Shown: positions 22,882-31,620 of the stretch, piece after piece | How positions within the stretch are numbered: the first letter of the stretch is position 1 | How the letters are laid out: every line of letters starts with the position of its first letter | Source: Flavobacterium psychrophilum | GTDB taxonomy: Bacteria > Bacteroidota > Bacteroidia > Flavobacteriales > Flavobacteriaceae | NCBI GenBank assembly: GCA_945861915.1 | Contig: CAMAWK010000003.1 | Span: 1 to 41,533, forward strand | Length of the DNA stretch: 41,533 nt | Direction: 5' to 3' | Notes under the pieces: model-generated | Seen by the model: the letters and a program-made list of their open reading frames with translations, nothing else | Told to the model about the DNA's origin: nothing | Databases searched by the model: none | Position numbers and translations under genes: made by a program

Positions 22882-25558
22882 TAATTTGACCATCTTCATC
22901 CGACTGAATATCTTCATCAGAAATTTCGGTTTCGCCATCATCCTCCAATTTTTCAGGAACTATTTCCTCAGGAAGTTCATAAGGCAAAGGGGTTAATAAA
23001 TTGACTTGTTTCAACTTATCCGTTGTCAATTGATTCCCTAAAGCTTTGAATCCTTTCACAGCAATAAAACTTTCAATATCTACTGTTTGATTTTCTTTTT
23101 GAACGCCTTTTACTTTATTGAAAATCAATTCGGCTACAGGACGATAATCGGTAGCTACAATTTCCAATTGTGAATTGGGATGTTCCGTAATAAAACTTTC
23201 TTCTTTGCCTTCGGTTTCTACCAAAAATCGCTTTACATAATAACGCTCTTTTTCACCATCATAATAAATTGCAGAAATGGGTTTGTTAGGAATCCATTTT
23301 TCCAAAACTACCATATCCTCATCAAAATGGGTAGACAATTCTGGAATAATCACTTTCAATTTTCCTGTTTGTGAAATCACCAAAATCTTATCATTCGGTC
23401 TGAATTCGCCCAACAATTCTCCTCTTGCATCCACGTTTAATTTCTGAACAATATCGTCAAACCAAACTTTTCGTGGTTTTAAAGTAGAAATTCCTTTTTC
23501 CTTGATTTCAATTTTTTTGATAGGATATTTAGTCACCAAATTCCCTTTGGAAGTTCTTCCTTTAATTGCCATTGCAGCAAAATCTAAATCCCATTTTAAC
23601 TTTTTAATACTTCCAACCTGACGCAATAAAATAGTAATTACCTCCGCTTCACCATTGGGATTATGTGTGAAATATAAAACTTGCGAGCCTTTCGTCTCAT
23701 TAGTCAAATCGTATAATTTATCACGAGTAACTCCCGAAACATTGAAACGTTTAATGTAAGCGGGTCCTGATTTTCCATCCCGATAAATCATGTTATAAAT
23801 GGTTCTTTTATCGCTTTTGTCAAAAATAGCCACATGAATAATATCTTTACCTATGAACTTCTTATCATCGACTTTACAAATCATCATATTCCCATCACGA
23901 AGAAAAACAATCACATCATCAATATCAGAACAATCGGTCACATATTCGTCTTTTTTCAAACCTGTTCCAACAAAACCTTCTTCCCTATTTACGTACAATT
24001 TTGTGTTCCGTAAAGCAACTTTCGTGGCTTCAATATTGTCGAAACTTCGCAATTCAGTTTGGCGCTCACGACCTTTACCATATTTCTCTTTTAACTTGGT
24101 AAAATAAGCAATCGCAAAATCGGTTAAATTCGCCAAATTAAATTCTACTTCCTTCATTTCGTCCTCCAACTTGGCAATCAAATCATCAGCTTTATCAGAG
24201 TCGAAACGGGTGATTCGAATCATCGGAATTTGAGTTAACTTCTGTAAATCATCATCGTTAATTTCTCTAACAAATGATTTTTTGAAAGGCTCAAATCGGT
24301 CGTACATATATTTGTAAAGCGATTCTCTATCGGAATACAATTTGAAATCGATGTACATTTCTTCGCGAATAAAGATTTTTTCTAAAGTAGAAAAATGCCA
24401 TTTGTTCTTCAGTTCCTCCAATTGAATTTCCAACTCTGCTTTTAACAAATCGACTGTTCTGGCTGTCGAAATTTTAAGCATATGAGAAACCCCAACAAAC
24501 AGTGGTTTATTATCTTCAATAACACAACCCAATGGCGCAACCGAAGTTTCACAAGCAGTAAAAGCAAATAAAGCATCAATCGTTTTATCGGGAGAAACTC
24601 CAGGAAAAAGATGGATTAATATCTCGACATCGGCAGCAGTATTGTCTTCAATTTTCTTGATTTTGATCTTTCCTTTTTCATTGGCTTTCAAAATACTATC
24701 AATCAAAGTCGTCGTATTAGTCGAAAATGGAATTTGGGTAATGACCAACGTATTCTTATCCAATTGTGCGATTTTAGCACGAACTCGCACTCTTCCGCCA
24801 CGCAATCCGTCATTATAATTGGACACATCCGCAATTCCAGCCGTTTGAAAATCAGGGAAAATGGTAAACGGTTTTCCTTTTAATATTTTAATAGAAGCCT
24901 CAATGAGTTCATTAAAATTATGTGGCAAGACTTTTGTAGAAAGTCCCACAGCAATTCCTTCGGCACCTTGAGCCAGGAGCAGAGGAAACTTTACAGGAAG
25001 ATTATTCGGTTCGGCACGGCGACCATCATAAGAAACGCCCCAATCGGTGATTTTTGGAGAATACAAAACCTCGAGAGCAAACTTAGACAGACGCGCTTCG
25101 ATGTATCGAGAAGCCGCAGCACTATCACCCGTTAGGATGTTACCCCAGTTTCCTTGGCAGTCAATCAATAATTCTTTTTGACCAATTTGCACCATCGCAT
25201 CACCAATACTAGCATCGCCATGAGGATGATATTGCATGGTGTGTCCGACAACATTGGCAACTTTATTGTATCGACCATCATCCAACTCCTTCAACGAGTG
25301 CATGATTCGGCGTTGAACAGGTTTAAAACCGTCCTCAATAGCAGGAACAGCACGCTCTAGAATTACATAGGAAGCGTAATCCAAAAACCAATCTTTGTAC
25401 ATTCCTGTAACTTTGGTGATGGTATCCTCGCTGCTTTCTTCTTCGTTTTCGTAGAAATGGTTTCCTCCCGAAGAAACAATGTCATCAAAGCCATCTTCAG
25501 CTGTTGAATCGTTTAAGTCGTCATTTGTTTCGTCTGGAATGTTATCTTCTTCGTTCAT
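22871..25558 (-). CDS. parC: DNA topoisomerase IV subunit A
   Basis: ParC cuts and religates DNA and, with ParE, unlinks daughter chromosomes. The 895 residues exceed the E. coli protein (752) but suit Bacteroidota. The N-terminus is an acidic extension of about 50 residues. The breakage domain runs from about 55 (TGMYKDWFLDYASYVILERA) with the catalytic R151-Y152 in AAASRYIEARLSKF. The drug-contact region is HPHGDASIGDAM (111-122). The C-terminal beta-propeller region lies after about 510, and the end is acidic. A parE gene 27 bases upstream in the same operon supports topo IV rather than gyrase. The position equal to GyrA Ser83 is A116. Confidence 0.94.
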   Translation of the reverse strand: MNEEDNIPDETNDDLNDSTAEDGFDDIVSSGGNHFYENEEESSEDTITKVTGMYKDWFLDYASYVILERAVPAIEDGFKPVQRRIMHSLKELDDGRYNKVANVVGHTMQYHPHGDASIGDAMVQIGQKELLIDCQGNWGNILTGDSAAASRYIEARLSKFALEVLYSPKITDWGVSYDGRRAEPNNLPVKFPLLLAQGAEGIAVGLSTKVLPHNFNELIEASIKILKGKPFTIFPDFQTAGIADVSNYNDGLRGGRVRVRAKIAQLDKNTLVITQIPFSTNTTTLIDSILKANEKGKIKIKKIEDNTAADVEILIHLFPGVSPDKTIDALFAFTACETSVAPLGCVIEDNKPLFVGVSHMLKISTARTVDLLKAELEIQLEELKNKWHFSTLEKIFIREEMYIDFKLYSDRESLYKYMYDRFEPFKKSFVREINDDDLQKLTQIPMIRITRFDSDKADDLIAKLEDEMKEVEFNLANLTDFAIAYFTKLKEKYGKGRERQTELRSFDNIEATKVALRNTKLYVNREEGFVGTGLKKDEYVTDCSDIDDVIVFLRDGNMMICKVDDKKFIGKDIIHVAIFDKSDKRTIYNMIYRDGKSGPAYIKRFNVSGVTRDKLYDLTNETKGSQVLYFTHNPNGEAEVITILLRQVGSIKKLKWDLDFAAMAIKGRTSKGNLVTKYPIKKIEIKEKGISTLKPRKVWFDDIVQKLNVDARGELLGEFRPNDKILVISQTGKLKVIIPELSTHFDEDMVVLEKWIPNKPISAIYYDGEKERYYVKRFLVETEGKEESFITEHPNSQLEIVATDYRPVAELIFNKVKGVQKENQTVDIESFIAVKGFKALGNQLTTDKLKQVNLLTPLPYELPEEIVPEKLEDDGETEISDEDIQSDEDGQITLF

Positions 25559-25585
25559 TTAATTGTAAGAATCTTAAATTTTGTA

Positions 25586-27451
25586 TTAACTCGCATCAAC
25601 CACATCCAATTCCACTTTCAAATTATTGATGATAAACGTTTGTCTATCCGGAGTATTTTTTCCCATATAAAATGACAACAATTGCTCCACCGAAGTGTTT
25701 TTGTCCATCATTACAGGATCCAAACGGATGGTTTCTCCTATAAAATTTTTGAATTCATCTGGCGATATTTCTCCCAAACCTTTAAATCTTGTGATTTCAG
25801 GCTTTGGTTTTAATTTTTCTATCGCATCTTTGCGTTCCTCTTCTGAATAGCAATAAATAGTTTCTTTTTTGTTTCGAACCCTAAAAAGGGGTGTTTGCAA
25901 AATATACAAATGTCCTTCTTTGATTAACTCCGGGAAAAACTGCAAGAAAAAAGTAATCAATAATAATCGAATGTGCATTCCATCAACATCGGCATCAGTA
26001 GCAATAACAATATTATTGTAACGCAACTTTTCTAATCCGTCTTCGATATCTAGTGCCGCTTGCAAGAGATTGAACTCTTCGTTTTCGTACACAATTTTTT
26101 TGGTCATACCGTAACAATTCAATGGCTTTCCACGAAGACTAAAAACCGCTTGAGTATTAACATCTCGAGATTTCGTAATCGACCCAGAAGCCGAATCTCC
26201 TTCGGTAATAAAAAGGGTACTGTCTAAGTTTTTTGGATTTTTGGTATCGGGCAAATGGGCTCGGCAATCCCGTAATTTTTTGTTATGCAAATTGGCTTTT
26301 TTGGCTCTGTCAGTTGCTAATTTCCGAATACCCGACAATTCTTTTCGCTCTCTTTCGGCTTGTAAAATCTTACGAAGCAACGCATCGGCAGTTTCAGGAT
26401 TTTTGTGTAAATAACTGTCTAATTTATTTTTAACAAAATCATTGACAAATGTACGTACTGATGGCATTCCGGGCTCTGAACCCATTTCGGTTGAACCCAA
26501 TTTTGTTTTGGTTTGAGACTCAAAAACGGGTTCCATCACTTTGATACTAATCGCCGTAACAATTGATTTTCGTACATCCGAGGCTTCAAAAGGTTTGTTA
26601 TAAAACTCACGAATGGTTTTTACAATCGCTTCTCGATATGCCGCCAAATGCGTTCCTCCTTGAGTGGTGTTTTGCCCGTTAACAAATGAATGATATTCTT
26701 CTGAATATTGTGTTTTACTATGTGTTAAGGCAATTTCGATATCATCGCCTTTCAGGTGAATAATTGGATATTCTAAATCCTCCACACTGATAGTTTCTTC
26801 TAATAAATCTTTCAATCCATTTTCAGAAAAGTACTTTTCGCCATTGAATAAAATGGTCAAACCATTGTTCAGATAACAATAGTTTTTGAGCATTTTTATC
26901 ACATATTCCATTCGGAATTTGTAATTCTTGAAAATAGATTCGTCTGGAATAAAAGTTACTTTGGTCCCCTTGCGTTTAGTGGTTTCAATAATTTCTTCGT
27001 CAAGGACTAAATTCCCAGCAGAAAATTCGGCTGCTTTTTGCTTTTCATCACGAACCGATTCTACTCGAAAATAATTAGACAAAGCATTCACCGCTTTTGT
27101 TCCCACTCCATTTAAACCAACTGATTTTTTAAAAGCAAGAGAATCATATTTTCCGCCGGTATTCATTTTAGAAACCACATCAATCACTTTTCCTAGAGGA
27201 ATTCCACGACCATAATCACGAACGGTAACCGTTTTATCTTTGATGTTAACTTCTATGGTTTTTCCAGCTCCCATAACAAATTCATCGATACAGTTGTCGA
27301 GAACCTCTTTGAGCAAAATATAAATTCCGTCGTCTGGCGAAGAACCGTCGCCGAGTTTCCCAATGTACATTCCCGGACGCATGCGGATGTGTTCTTTCCA
27401 GTCGAGTGATCGGATATTATCTTCGTTGTATTGAGTAGATCGTTCTGACAT
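25586..27451 (-). CDS. parE: DNA topoisomerase IV subunit B
   Basis: ParE supplies the ATPase that drives strand passage. The protein has 621 residues. The GHKL ATPase starts with [20 protein letters not shown] (near 19-38) and carries [10 protein letters not shown] and the YGRGIPLG glycine motif. The transducer region follows ([14 protein letters not shown]). The TOPRIM domain has [18 protein letters not shown] with the catalytic Glu and [19 protein letters not shown] with the acidic triad. The short overall length, without the gyrase insert, agrees with ParE. It is the first gene of the parE-parC operon, with a 140-base gap to the upstream kinase gene. Confidence 0.95.
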   Translation of the reverse strand: MSERSTQYNEDNIRSLDWKEHIRMRPGMYIGKLGDGSSPDDGIYILLKEVLDNCIDEFVMGAGKTIEVNIKDKTVTVRDYGRGIPLGKVIDVVSKMNTGGKYDSLAFKKSVGLNGVGTKAVNALSNYFRVESVRDEKQKAAEFSAGNLVLDEEIIETTKRKGTKVTFIPDESIFKNYKFRMEYVIKMLKNYCYLNNGLTILFNGEKYFSENGLKDLLEETISVEDLEYPIIHLKGDDIEIALTHSKTQYSEEYHSFVNGQNTTQGGTHLAAYREAIVKTIREFYNKPFEASDVRKSIVTAISIKVMEPVFESQTKTKLGSTEMGSEPGMPSVRTFVNDFVKNKLDSYLHKNPETADALLRKILQAERERKELSGIRKLATDRAKKANLHNKKLRDCRAHLPDTKNPKNLDSTLFITEGDSASGSITKSRDVNTQAVFSLRGKPLNCYGMTKKIVYENEEFNLLQAALDIEDGLEKLRYNNIVIATDADVDGMHIRLLLITFFLQFFPELIKEGHLYILQTPLFRVRNKKETIYCYSEEERKDAIEKLKPKPEITRFKGLGEISPDEFKNFIGETIRLDPVMMDKNTSVEQLLSFYMGKNTPDRQTFIINNLKVELDVVDAS

Positions 27452-27591
27452 TTTAATGGTATCGAAATTAAGAATAGGCTATTCGATTCTAGTAGTACTA
27501 AAAAAGCTCTAGTTTGCTAATATAGGCAATGTCAAAAGAAAATAAAAAGAGTAAATAGAGAAGTTATTAAGAATGATATTGACAACGGATT

Positions 27592-29121
27592 TTAGATAAG
27601 TTCACTCCTTTTGTAATACTTTCTCAATTTCAAATTGAGTTCCTTTGGATTAAACGGTTTAATAACATATTCATCAATACCAATAAGGACGGCTTTTTCG
27701 AGATAACCATAAGAGGCTGATGCTGTTAAAGCGATAATTGGAATCGACGAATCCTTTTTTCGGATAATAGAAGTTGCTTCATAACCATCCATAATTGGCA
27801 TGGCCAAATCCATTAAAATTAAATCATATTTGTCGCTTTTGAACTTTTGAGTAGCTAGCAAACCGTTTAAGGCAATATCCACTTTTACATTCCAATGCGA
27901 TAATATTTTTTCGGCTACTTTTACATTTATCAAATTGTCTTCAACCAGCAACACTCGCATTCCATCTAAATCTTCTTCTTTGTAATCATGATATAAAATA
28001 TCATTATTTAAATCGGAACTATTGGTAAAATAAGGAACATCCAAAACAAAACTAAAAGTAGATCCTATTCCTACTTCACTTTGCAAGTCGATATCCGAAT
28101 TCAATAATTGTAGTAATTTTTTCGAAATAATTAATCCTAAACCTGTTCCGCCAAATTTTCTTGTTGTACTTGTTTCGGCTTGTTCAAACTGTTGAAAAAT
28201 TCTGTCGAATTTAGATCTTTCAATACCAATTCCAGTATCAATAACTTGAACAACAAACTTAGAATTAGTTTTTGTTTTTTCTATTTGATGAACTTTTATT
28301 TGAACCAAACCATTATTTGTAAACTTAATGGCGTTCGAAACTAAATTAGTTATAATTTGCCCCAATCGAAGCGGATCACTAATAATGTTGGAAGTAAAAT
28401 CTTTATCAATGCTAATTTCAATTCGATTTGAATTTTCTTTTGCTTTAACTTCTAATGATTTTCCGATTTGAGTTATTAATTCATGAAAGTCAAACGGAAT
28501 TTGCTCAATGTCAATTTTTCCAGCTTCAATTTTGTTAAAATCAAGAATATCATTGATTAGAAGATATAAATTTTGAGCAGAATGTTTTAAAACATCAATA
28601 TTTTCTTCGAAACTGGCAAAAGAATTTTCTTTTTCCATGATATAAATCAAACCAATAATAGCATTTAATGGTGTTCGAATTTCGTGACTCATCACCGAAA
28701 GAAAATCAGATTTAGCATTATTTGCCTTTTCTGCCGTTTCTTTTGCCAAAAATAATTGGTGTTCAATCTCTTTTTTAAGATCAATTTCTTGATTTAAAAT
28801 AGTAATCAAATCAATTAAATTATCCTCACCTTCCAGTTTGACTTCGATACCATTTAACTGTTTGATGGCAAAAATTAATTCATCATGTATTTTTCTCTTT
28901 TTTTCTAATTCCTCTTTAATTTTTGAATTGATTTGAAAATATTCTTTATCGTTCAATTGGGAAGACAATTCAGATAATTCCGCATCTCGCTCAAAACTCA
29001 TATACGATAAATTGACAGCCTTTATAAACTGCTGCAAATCTGAAATGTTTTCTAACAATTCTTGAGGTAAAAATTTAGCAATTTGTCTTTTTAGTTGCAT
29101 ATGAATATCTTTATTTTCCAT
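27592..29121 (-). CDS. Cytoplasmic hybrid histidine kinase with no own sensor domain
   Basis: The 509-residue protein has no transmembrane segment and no signal peptide. Residues 1-135 are helical and probably coiled coil (for example KIKEELEKKRKIHDE). The dimerisation/phosphoacceptor motif is SHEIRTPLNAIIG with H146. The ATPase domain has the N box LVSNAIKFTNNG (N263), the G1 box IDTGIGI (D295), and GGTGLGL (324-330). A C-terminal receiver domain (about 388-505) has acidic residues E394-D395, phosphoacceptor D438 (LILMDLAMP), T466 and K488. No HPt or output domain follows. It starts 6 bases after the FIST gene, which therefore probably acts as its sensor. Confidence 0.93.
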   Translation of the reverse strand: MENKDIHMQLKRQIAKFLPQELLENISDLQQFIKAVNLSYMSFERDAELSELSSQLNDKEYFQINSKIKEELEKKRKIHDELIFAIKQLNGIEVKLEGEDNLIDLITILNQEIDLKKEIEHQLFLAKETAEKANNAKSDFLSVMSHEIRTPLNAIIGLIYIMEKENSFASFEENIDVLKHSAQNLYLLINDILDFNKIEAGKIDIEQIPFDFHELITQIGKSLEVKAKENSNRIEISIDKDFTSNIISDPLRLGQIITNLVSNAIKFTNNGLVQIKVHQIEKTKTNSKFVVQVIDTGIGIERSKFDRIFQQFEQAETSTTRKFGGTGLGLIISKKLLQLLNSDIDLQSEVGIGSTFSFVLDVPYFTNSSDLNNDILYHDYKEEDLDGMRVLLVEDNLINVKVAEKILSHWNVKVDIALNGLLATQKFKSDKYDLILMDLAMPIMDGYEATSIIRKKDSSIPIIALTASASYGYLEKAVLIGIDEYVIKPFNPKELNLKLRKYYKRSELI

Positions 29122-29127
29122 CTAAAT

Positions 29128-30270
29128 TTAGGATTCGAAAATGGTCGTTAATGTCATGGTTTGATTATGTAATTCACAAGCTACTTTGTTTAAAGTGGGC
29201 GAAATTTCTCCATAAGAATAAAATCCACAAACCAGCATTTTATCTCCAAAAACTTCTTTTACAACTTCAATTTCTTCTTCAATTCTATTTCCAAGTACAA
29301 TTCTTCTACCAACACAACTTACTAAAAAAGCCAATTCTGGTTGATGAACTTGTTTCTTGTATATTTCTTCTGCAGCAGCATAGGAAGCATCAATTAATTT
29401 ATCAATATTACCTTTCATAAATCGAACGGTAGAACCTATTGGAATATTACCTGCAAAAGTCATAGATTTCTTTTCTTCATCTATCGATAAAATTGTTCTC
29501 ACAATGGGTTCAGAATCTGGATTTTCTTTAATTGACAATGGAAAATACAAAGAAGAACCTGGTAATTCATCAGCATATTTTCCAAGATATTCTTTATAGA
29601 TTTCTAAAGCAGAACGATCTCCAATTTTATACAATACATTTTTATCAGAATCAGTTACATCACGCTCAGGACCAAAATCGCTCCAACCACCTTCGGAACC
29701 AAAACCAAAATGAAGATGATCACCATAAAATCCAACTGCTACAATTTTACCCACAGACGCATCAGCATTTAAACCAACGATTGTTTTTTCAAAGTTATAC
29801 TCATCCCCAGCTAAACCACCAAAAATTGGAATTAAGCCTTCTGTTTTTTTAATTAATTCGTTAATAAGTTCAGTTCCGTTGATAAAACTACCTTCCGAAA
29901 TAATTAAAATTGATTTTAAATCGTCTGTCAATAAATCCTCTTTTATTTTGTTTCCTAAAAGATCAATATCTGAATTATATATAATATCTATTTCTGTGGT
30001 TTTTATAGTCGATTTTTCAAATTGAATGGCAGTAGCTACGCTATTTTGTTTTACTAAAGTTGTGTTTGAAATTTGCCCAGCAGTGGAACAAATAATTATT
30101 TGAGCATTAGGATATAAAGAATTTAATTTTTTATATGGATTAGTATTTTCCAGAAAAATACGTTCGCCAAAAGCTAAAACTAAATTCGATTTTTGGGCAT
30201 TAAATTCATCTTTTGAAAAAAGAATAGTCTCTTCAAGATTACTATCTAAGATTATTTGCTGTAACTGCAT
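29128..30270 (-). CDS. FIST-domain sensory protein
   Basis: FIST domains are ligand-binding sensor modules found with kinases, cyclases and chemoreceptors; some stand-alone members (NosP) bind haem and nitric oxide. The 380-residue protein covers FIST_N (about 20-210: NLVLAFGERIFLENTNPYKK, IICSTAGQIS, IPIFGGLAGDEYNFEK, GFGSEGGWSDFGPERDVTDS) and FIST_C (about 220-370: GDRSALEIYKEYLGKYADEL, ELAFLVSCVGRRIVLGNRIE, CGFYSYGEISP). It has no signal peptide or membrane helix, so it is cytoplasmic. It is the upstream gene of a two-gene unit with the hybrid kinase. The ligand is unknown; NO/haem or amino-acid-like ligands are both possible. Confidence 0.92.
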   Translation of the reverse strand: MQLQQIILDSNLEETILFSKDEFNAQKSNLVLAFGERIFLENTNPYKKLNSLYPNAQIIICSTAGQISNTTLVKQNSVATAIQFEKSTIKTTEIDIIYNSDIDLLGNKIKEDLLTDDLKSILIISEGSFINGTELINELIKKTEGLIPIFGGLAGDEYNFEKTIVGLNADASVGKIVAVGFYGDHLHFGFGSEGGWSDFGPERDVTDSDKNVLYKIGDRSALEIYKEYLGKYADELPGSSLYFPLSIKENPDSEPIVRTILSIDEEKKSMTFAGNIPIGSTVRFMKGNIDKLIDASYAAAEEIYKKQVHQPELAFLVSCVGRRIVLGNRIEEEIEVVKEVFGDKMLVCGFYSYGEISPTLNKVACELHNQTMTLTTIFES

Positions 30271-30328
30271 TCATTAAAAATATAAGTTCGCATAAAATAA
30301 CAAAATTGTTTCCTTAAAAACAAAAAAA

Positions 30329-30350
30329 ACCTACAAAGATTTTTGTAGGT
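30329..30350 (-). terminator. Rho-independent terminator of ychF
   Basis: ACCTACAAA (30329-30337) pairs with TTTGTAGGT (30342-30350) around a 4-base loop. An A run to the left becomes a U tract on the minus strand. It lies 29 bases beyond the ychF stop. Confidence 0.85.
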
Positions 30351-30379
30351 CTGTTATTTTTATTCTAAAAATGATTTTT

Positions 30380-31474
30380 TTACACGTTAAACCTAAAATG
30401 CATTACATCACCATCTTTAACCACATACTCTTTCCCTTCAACTTTAAATTTCCCTGCTTCTTTAGATTTTGCTTCTGAACCATATTGAACAAAGTCTTCA
30501 TAACCAATTACTTCAGCACGAATAAAACCTTTTTCGAAATCGGTATGAATCACGCCAGCGGCCTGTGGAGCCGTTGAACCAATATTGATAGTCCAAGCAC
30601 GCACTTCTTTTACTCCAGCCGTAAAATAGGTTTGTTGTTTTAATAATTTATAAGCTGCACGAATTAAAACAGACGAACCTGGCTCACTTAATCCCATATC
30701 TTCTAGAAAAACCTGACGCTCTTCATAACTTTCTAATTCAGTAATATCAGCCTCAGCTCCTACCGAAAGAATAATCACTTCTGCTTCTTCATCTTTAACT
30801 AATTCGCGAACTTGATCTACATAGTTGTTTCCGTTTACAGCAGAATTTTCATCTACATTACAAACATATAAAACTGGTTTTGTTGTGATTAATTGAAAAC
30901 TATCCATCAATTCTTCTTCCTCATACCCATTTGGAATGACTGTTCTAGCTGATTTTGCCTGTAGCAAAGCTTCCCGAATTCTATTCAACAAACCCTCTTC
31001 GAGTTGCGCTTCTTTATTGCCTGTTTTGGCAGCACGTTTTACTTTTTCTAACCGTTTTTCAACTGTTTCTAAATCTTTCAATTGTAATTCTATATCAATT
31101 GTTTCTTTGTCTCTAATTGGGTTTACATTTCCATCAACATGCACAATATTATCATTATCAAAACAACGCAACACATGAATTATCGCATTACATTCGCGTA
31201 TATTTCCTAAAAATTGATTTCCTAATCCCTCTCCTTTACTTGCCCCTTTTACCAATCCTGCAATATCAACAATGTCAACAGTTGCCATTTGAACGCGCTC
31301 TGGCTTAACTAATTCTTCTAATTTATTTATTCTTGGATCGGGTACATTAACTACCCCAATATTTGGTTCGATGGTACAAAAAGGAAAATTGGCACTTTGT
31401 GCTTTTGCATTCGACAAACAATTAAATAAGGTGGATTTTCCAACATTGGGTAAGCCTACAATTCCTGCTTTCAT
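30380..31474 (-). CDS. ychF: Redox-responsive ATPase YchF (Obg family)
   Basis: YchF/OLA1 proteins are universally conserved P-loop enzymes of the Obg group that bind ribosomes and prefer ATP over GTP. The 364-residue length matches exactly. The P-loop is GLPNVGKSTLFNCL (7-20). The G3 motif is DIAGLVKGASKGEGLGNQFL. At the base-recognition motif the protein has NVDE rather than NKxD, which explains ATP preference in the family. The C-terminal TGS domain reads RAWTINIGSTAPQAAGVIHT, then DFEKGFIRAEV and KEAGKFKVEGKEYVVKDGDV. It is a single-gene unit with its own promoter box (31496-31503) and terminator. Confidence 0.97.
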   Translation of the reverse strand: MKAGIVGLPNVGKSTLFNCLSNAKAQSANFPFCTIEPNIGVVNVPDPRINKLEELVKPERVQMATVDIVDIAGLVKGASKGEGLGNQFLGNIRECNAIIHVLRCFDNDNIVHVDGNVNPIRDKETIDIELQLKDLETVEKRLEKVKRAAKTGNKEAQLEEGLLNRIREALLQAKSARTVIPNGYEEEELMDSFQLITTKPVLYVCNVDENSAVNGNNYVDQVRELVKDEEAEVIILSVGAEADITELESYEERQVFLEDMGLSEPGSSVLIRAAYKLLKQQTYFTAGVKEVRAWTINIGSTAPQAAGVIHTDFEKGFIRAEVIGYEDFVQYGSEAKSKEAGKFKVEGKEYVVKDGDVMHFRFNV

Positions 31475-31495
31475 TATGATTTGTTTTTAAAAATG

Positions 31496-31503
31496 CAAAT
31501 ATA
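31496..31503 (-). promoter_or_regulatory. Probable -7 box of ychF promoter
   Basis: The minus strand reads TATATTTG, matching TAnnTTTG, 22-29 bases before the start. The rest of this gap must also hold the divergent receptor promoter, which I could not place. Confidence 0.5.
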
Positions 31504-31620
31504 GGTTTTATATCTTTTAATAAAAATTGAAAATTTAATCCGATAGTTTTATAGAATATTTTAAAATAATGCTAAATTGCGGAAAATCAAAAACCAAATA
31601 TTAATTAATCAAATTAAACT

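Noticed and set aside
27452..27591. Hidden small gene or RNA between parE and the kinase gene
   Set aside because: I see no open frame of note, no strong hairpin and no clear consensus promoter in these 140 bases.
29532..29852. Plus-strand 106-codon frame opposite the FIST gene, rich in H, N and Q
   Set aside because: The composition is what results from antisense reading of D/E/K-rich coding sequence.
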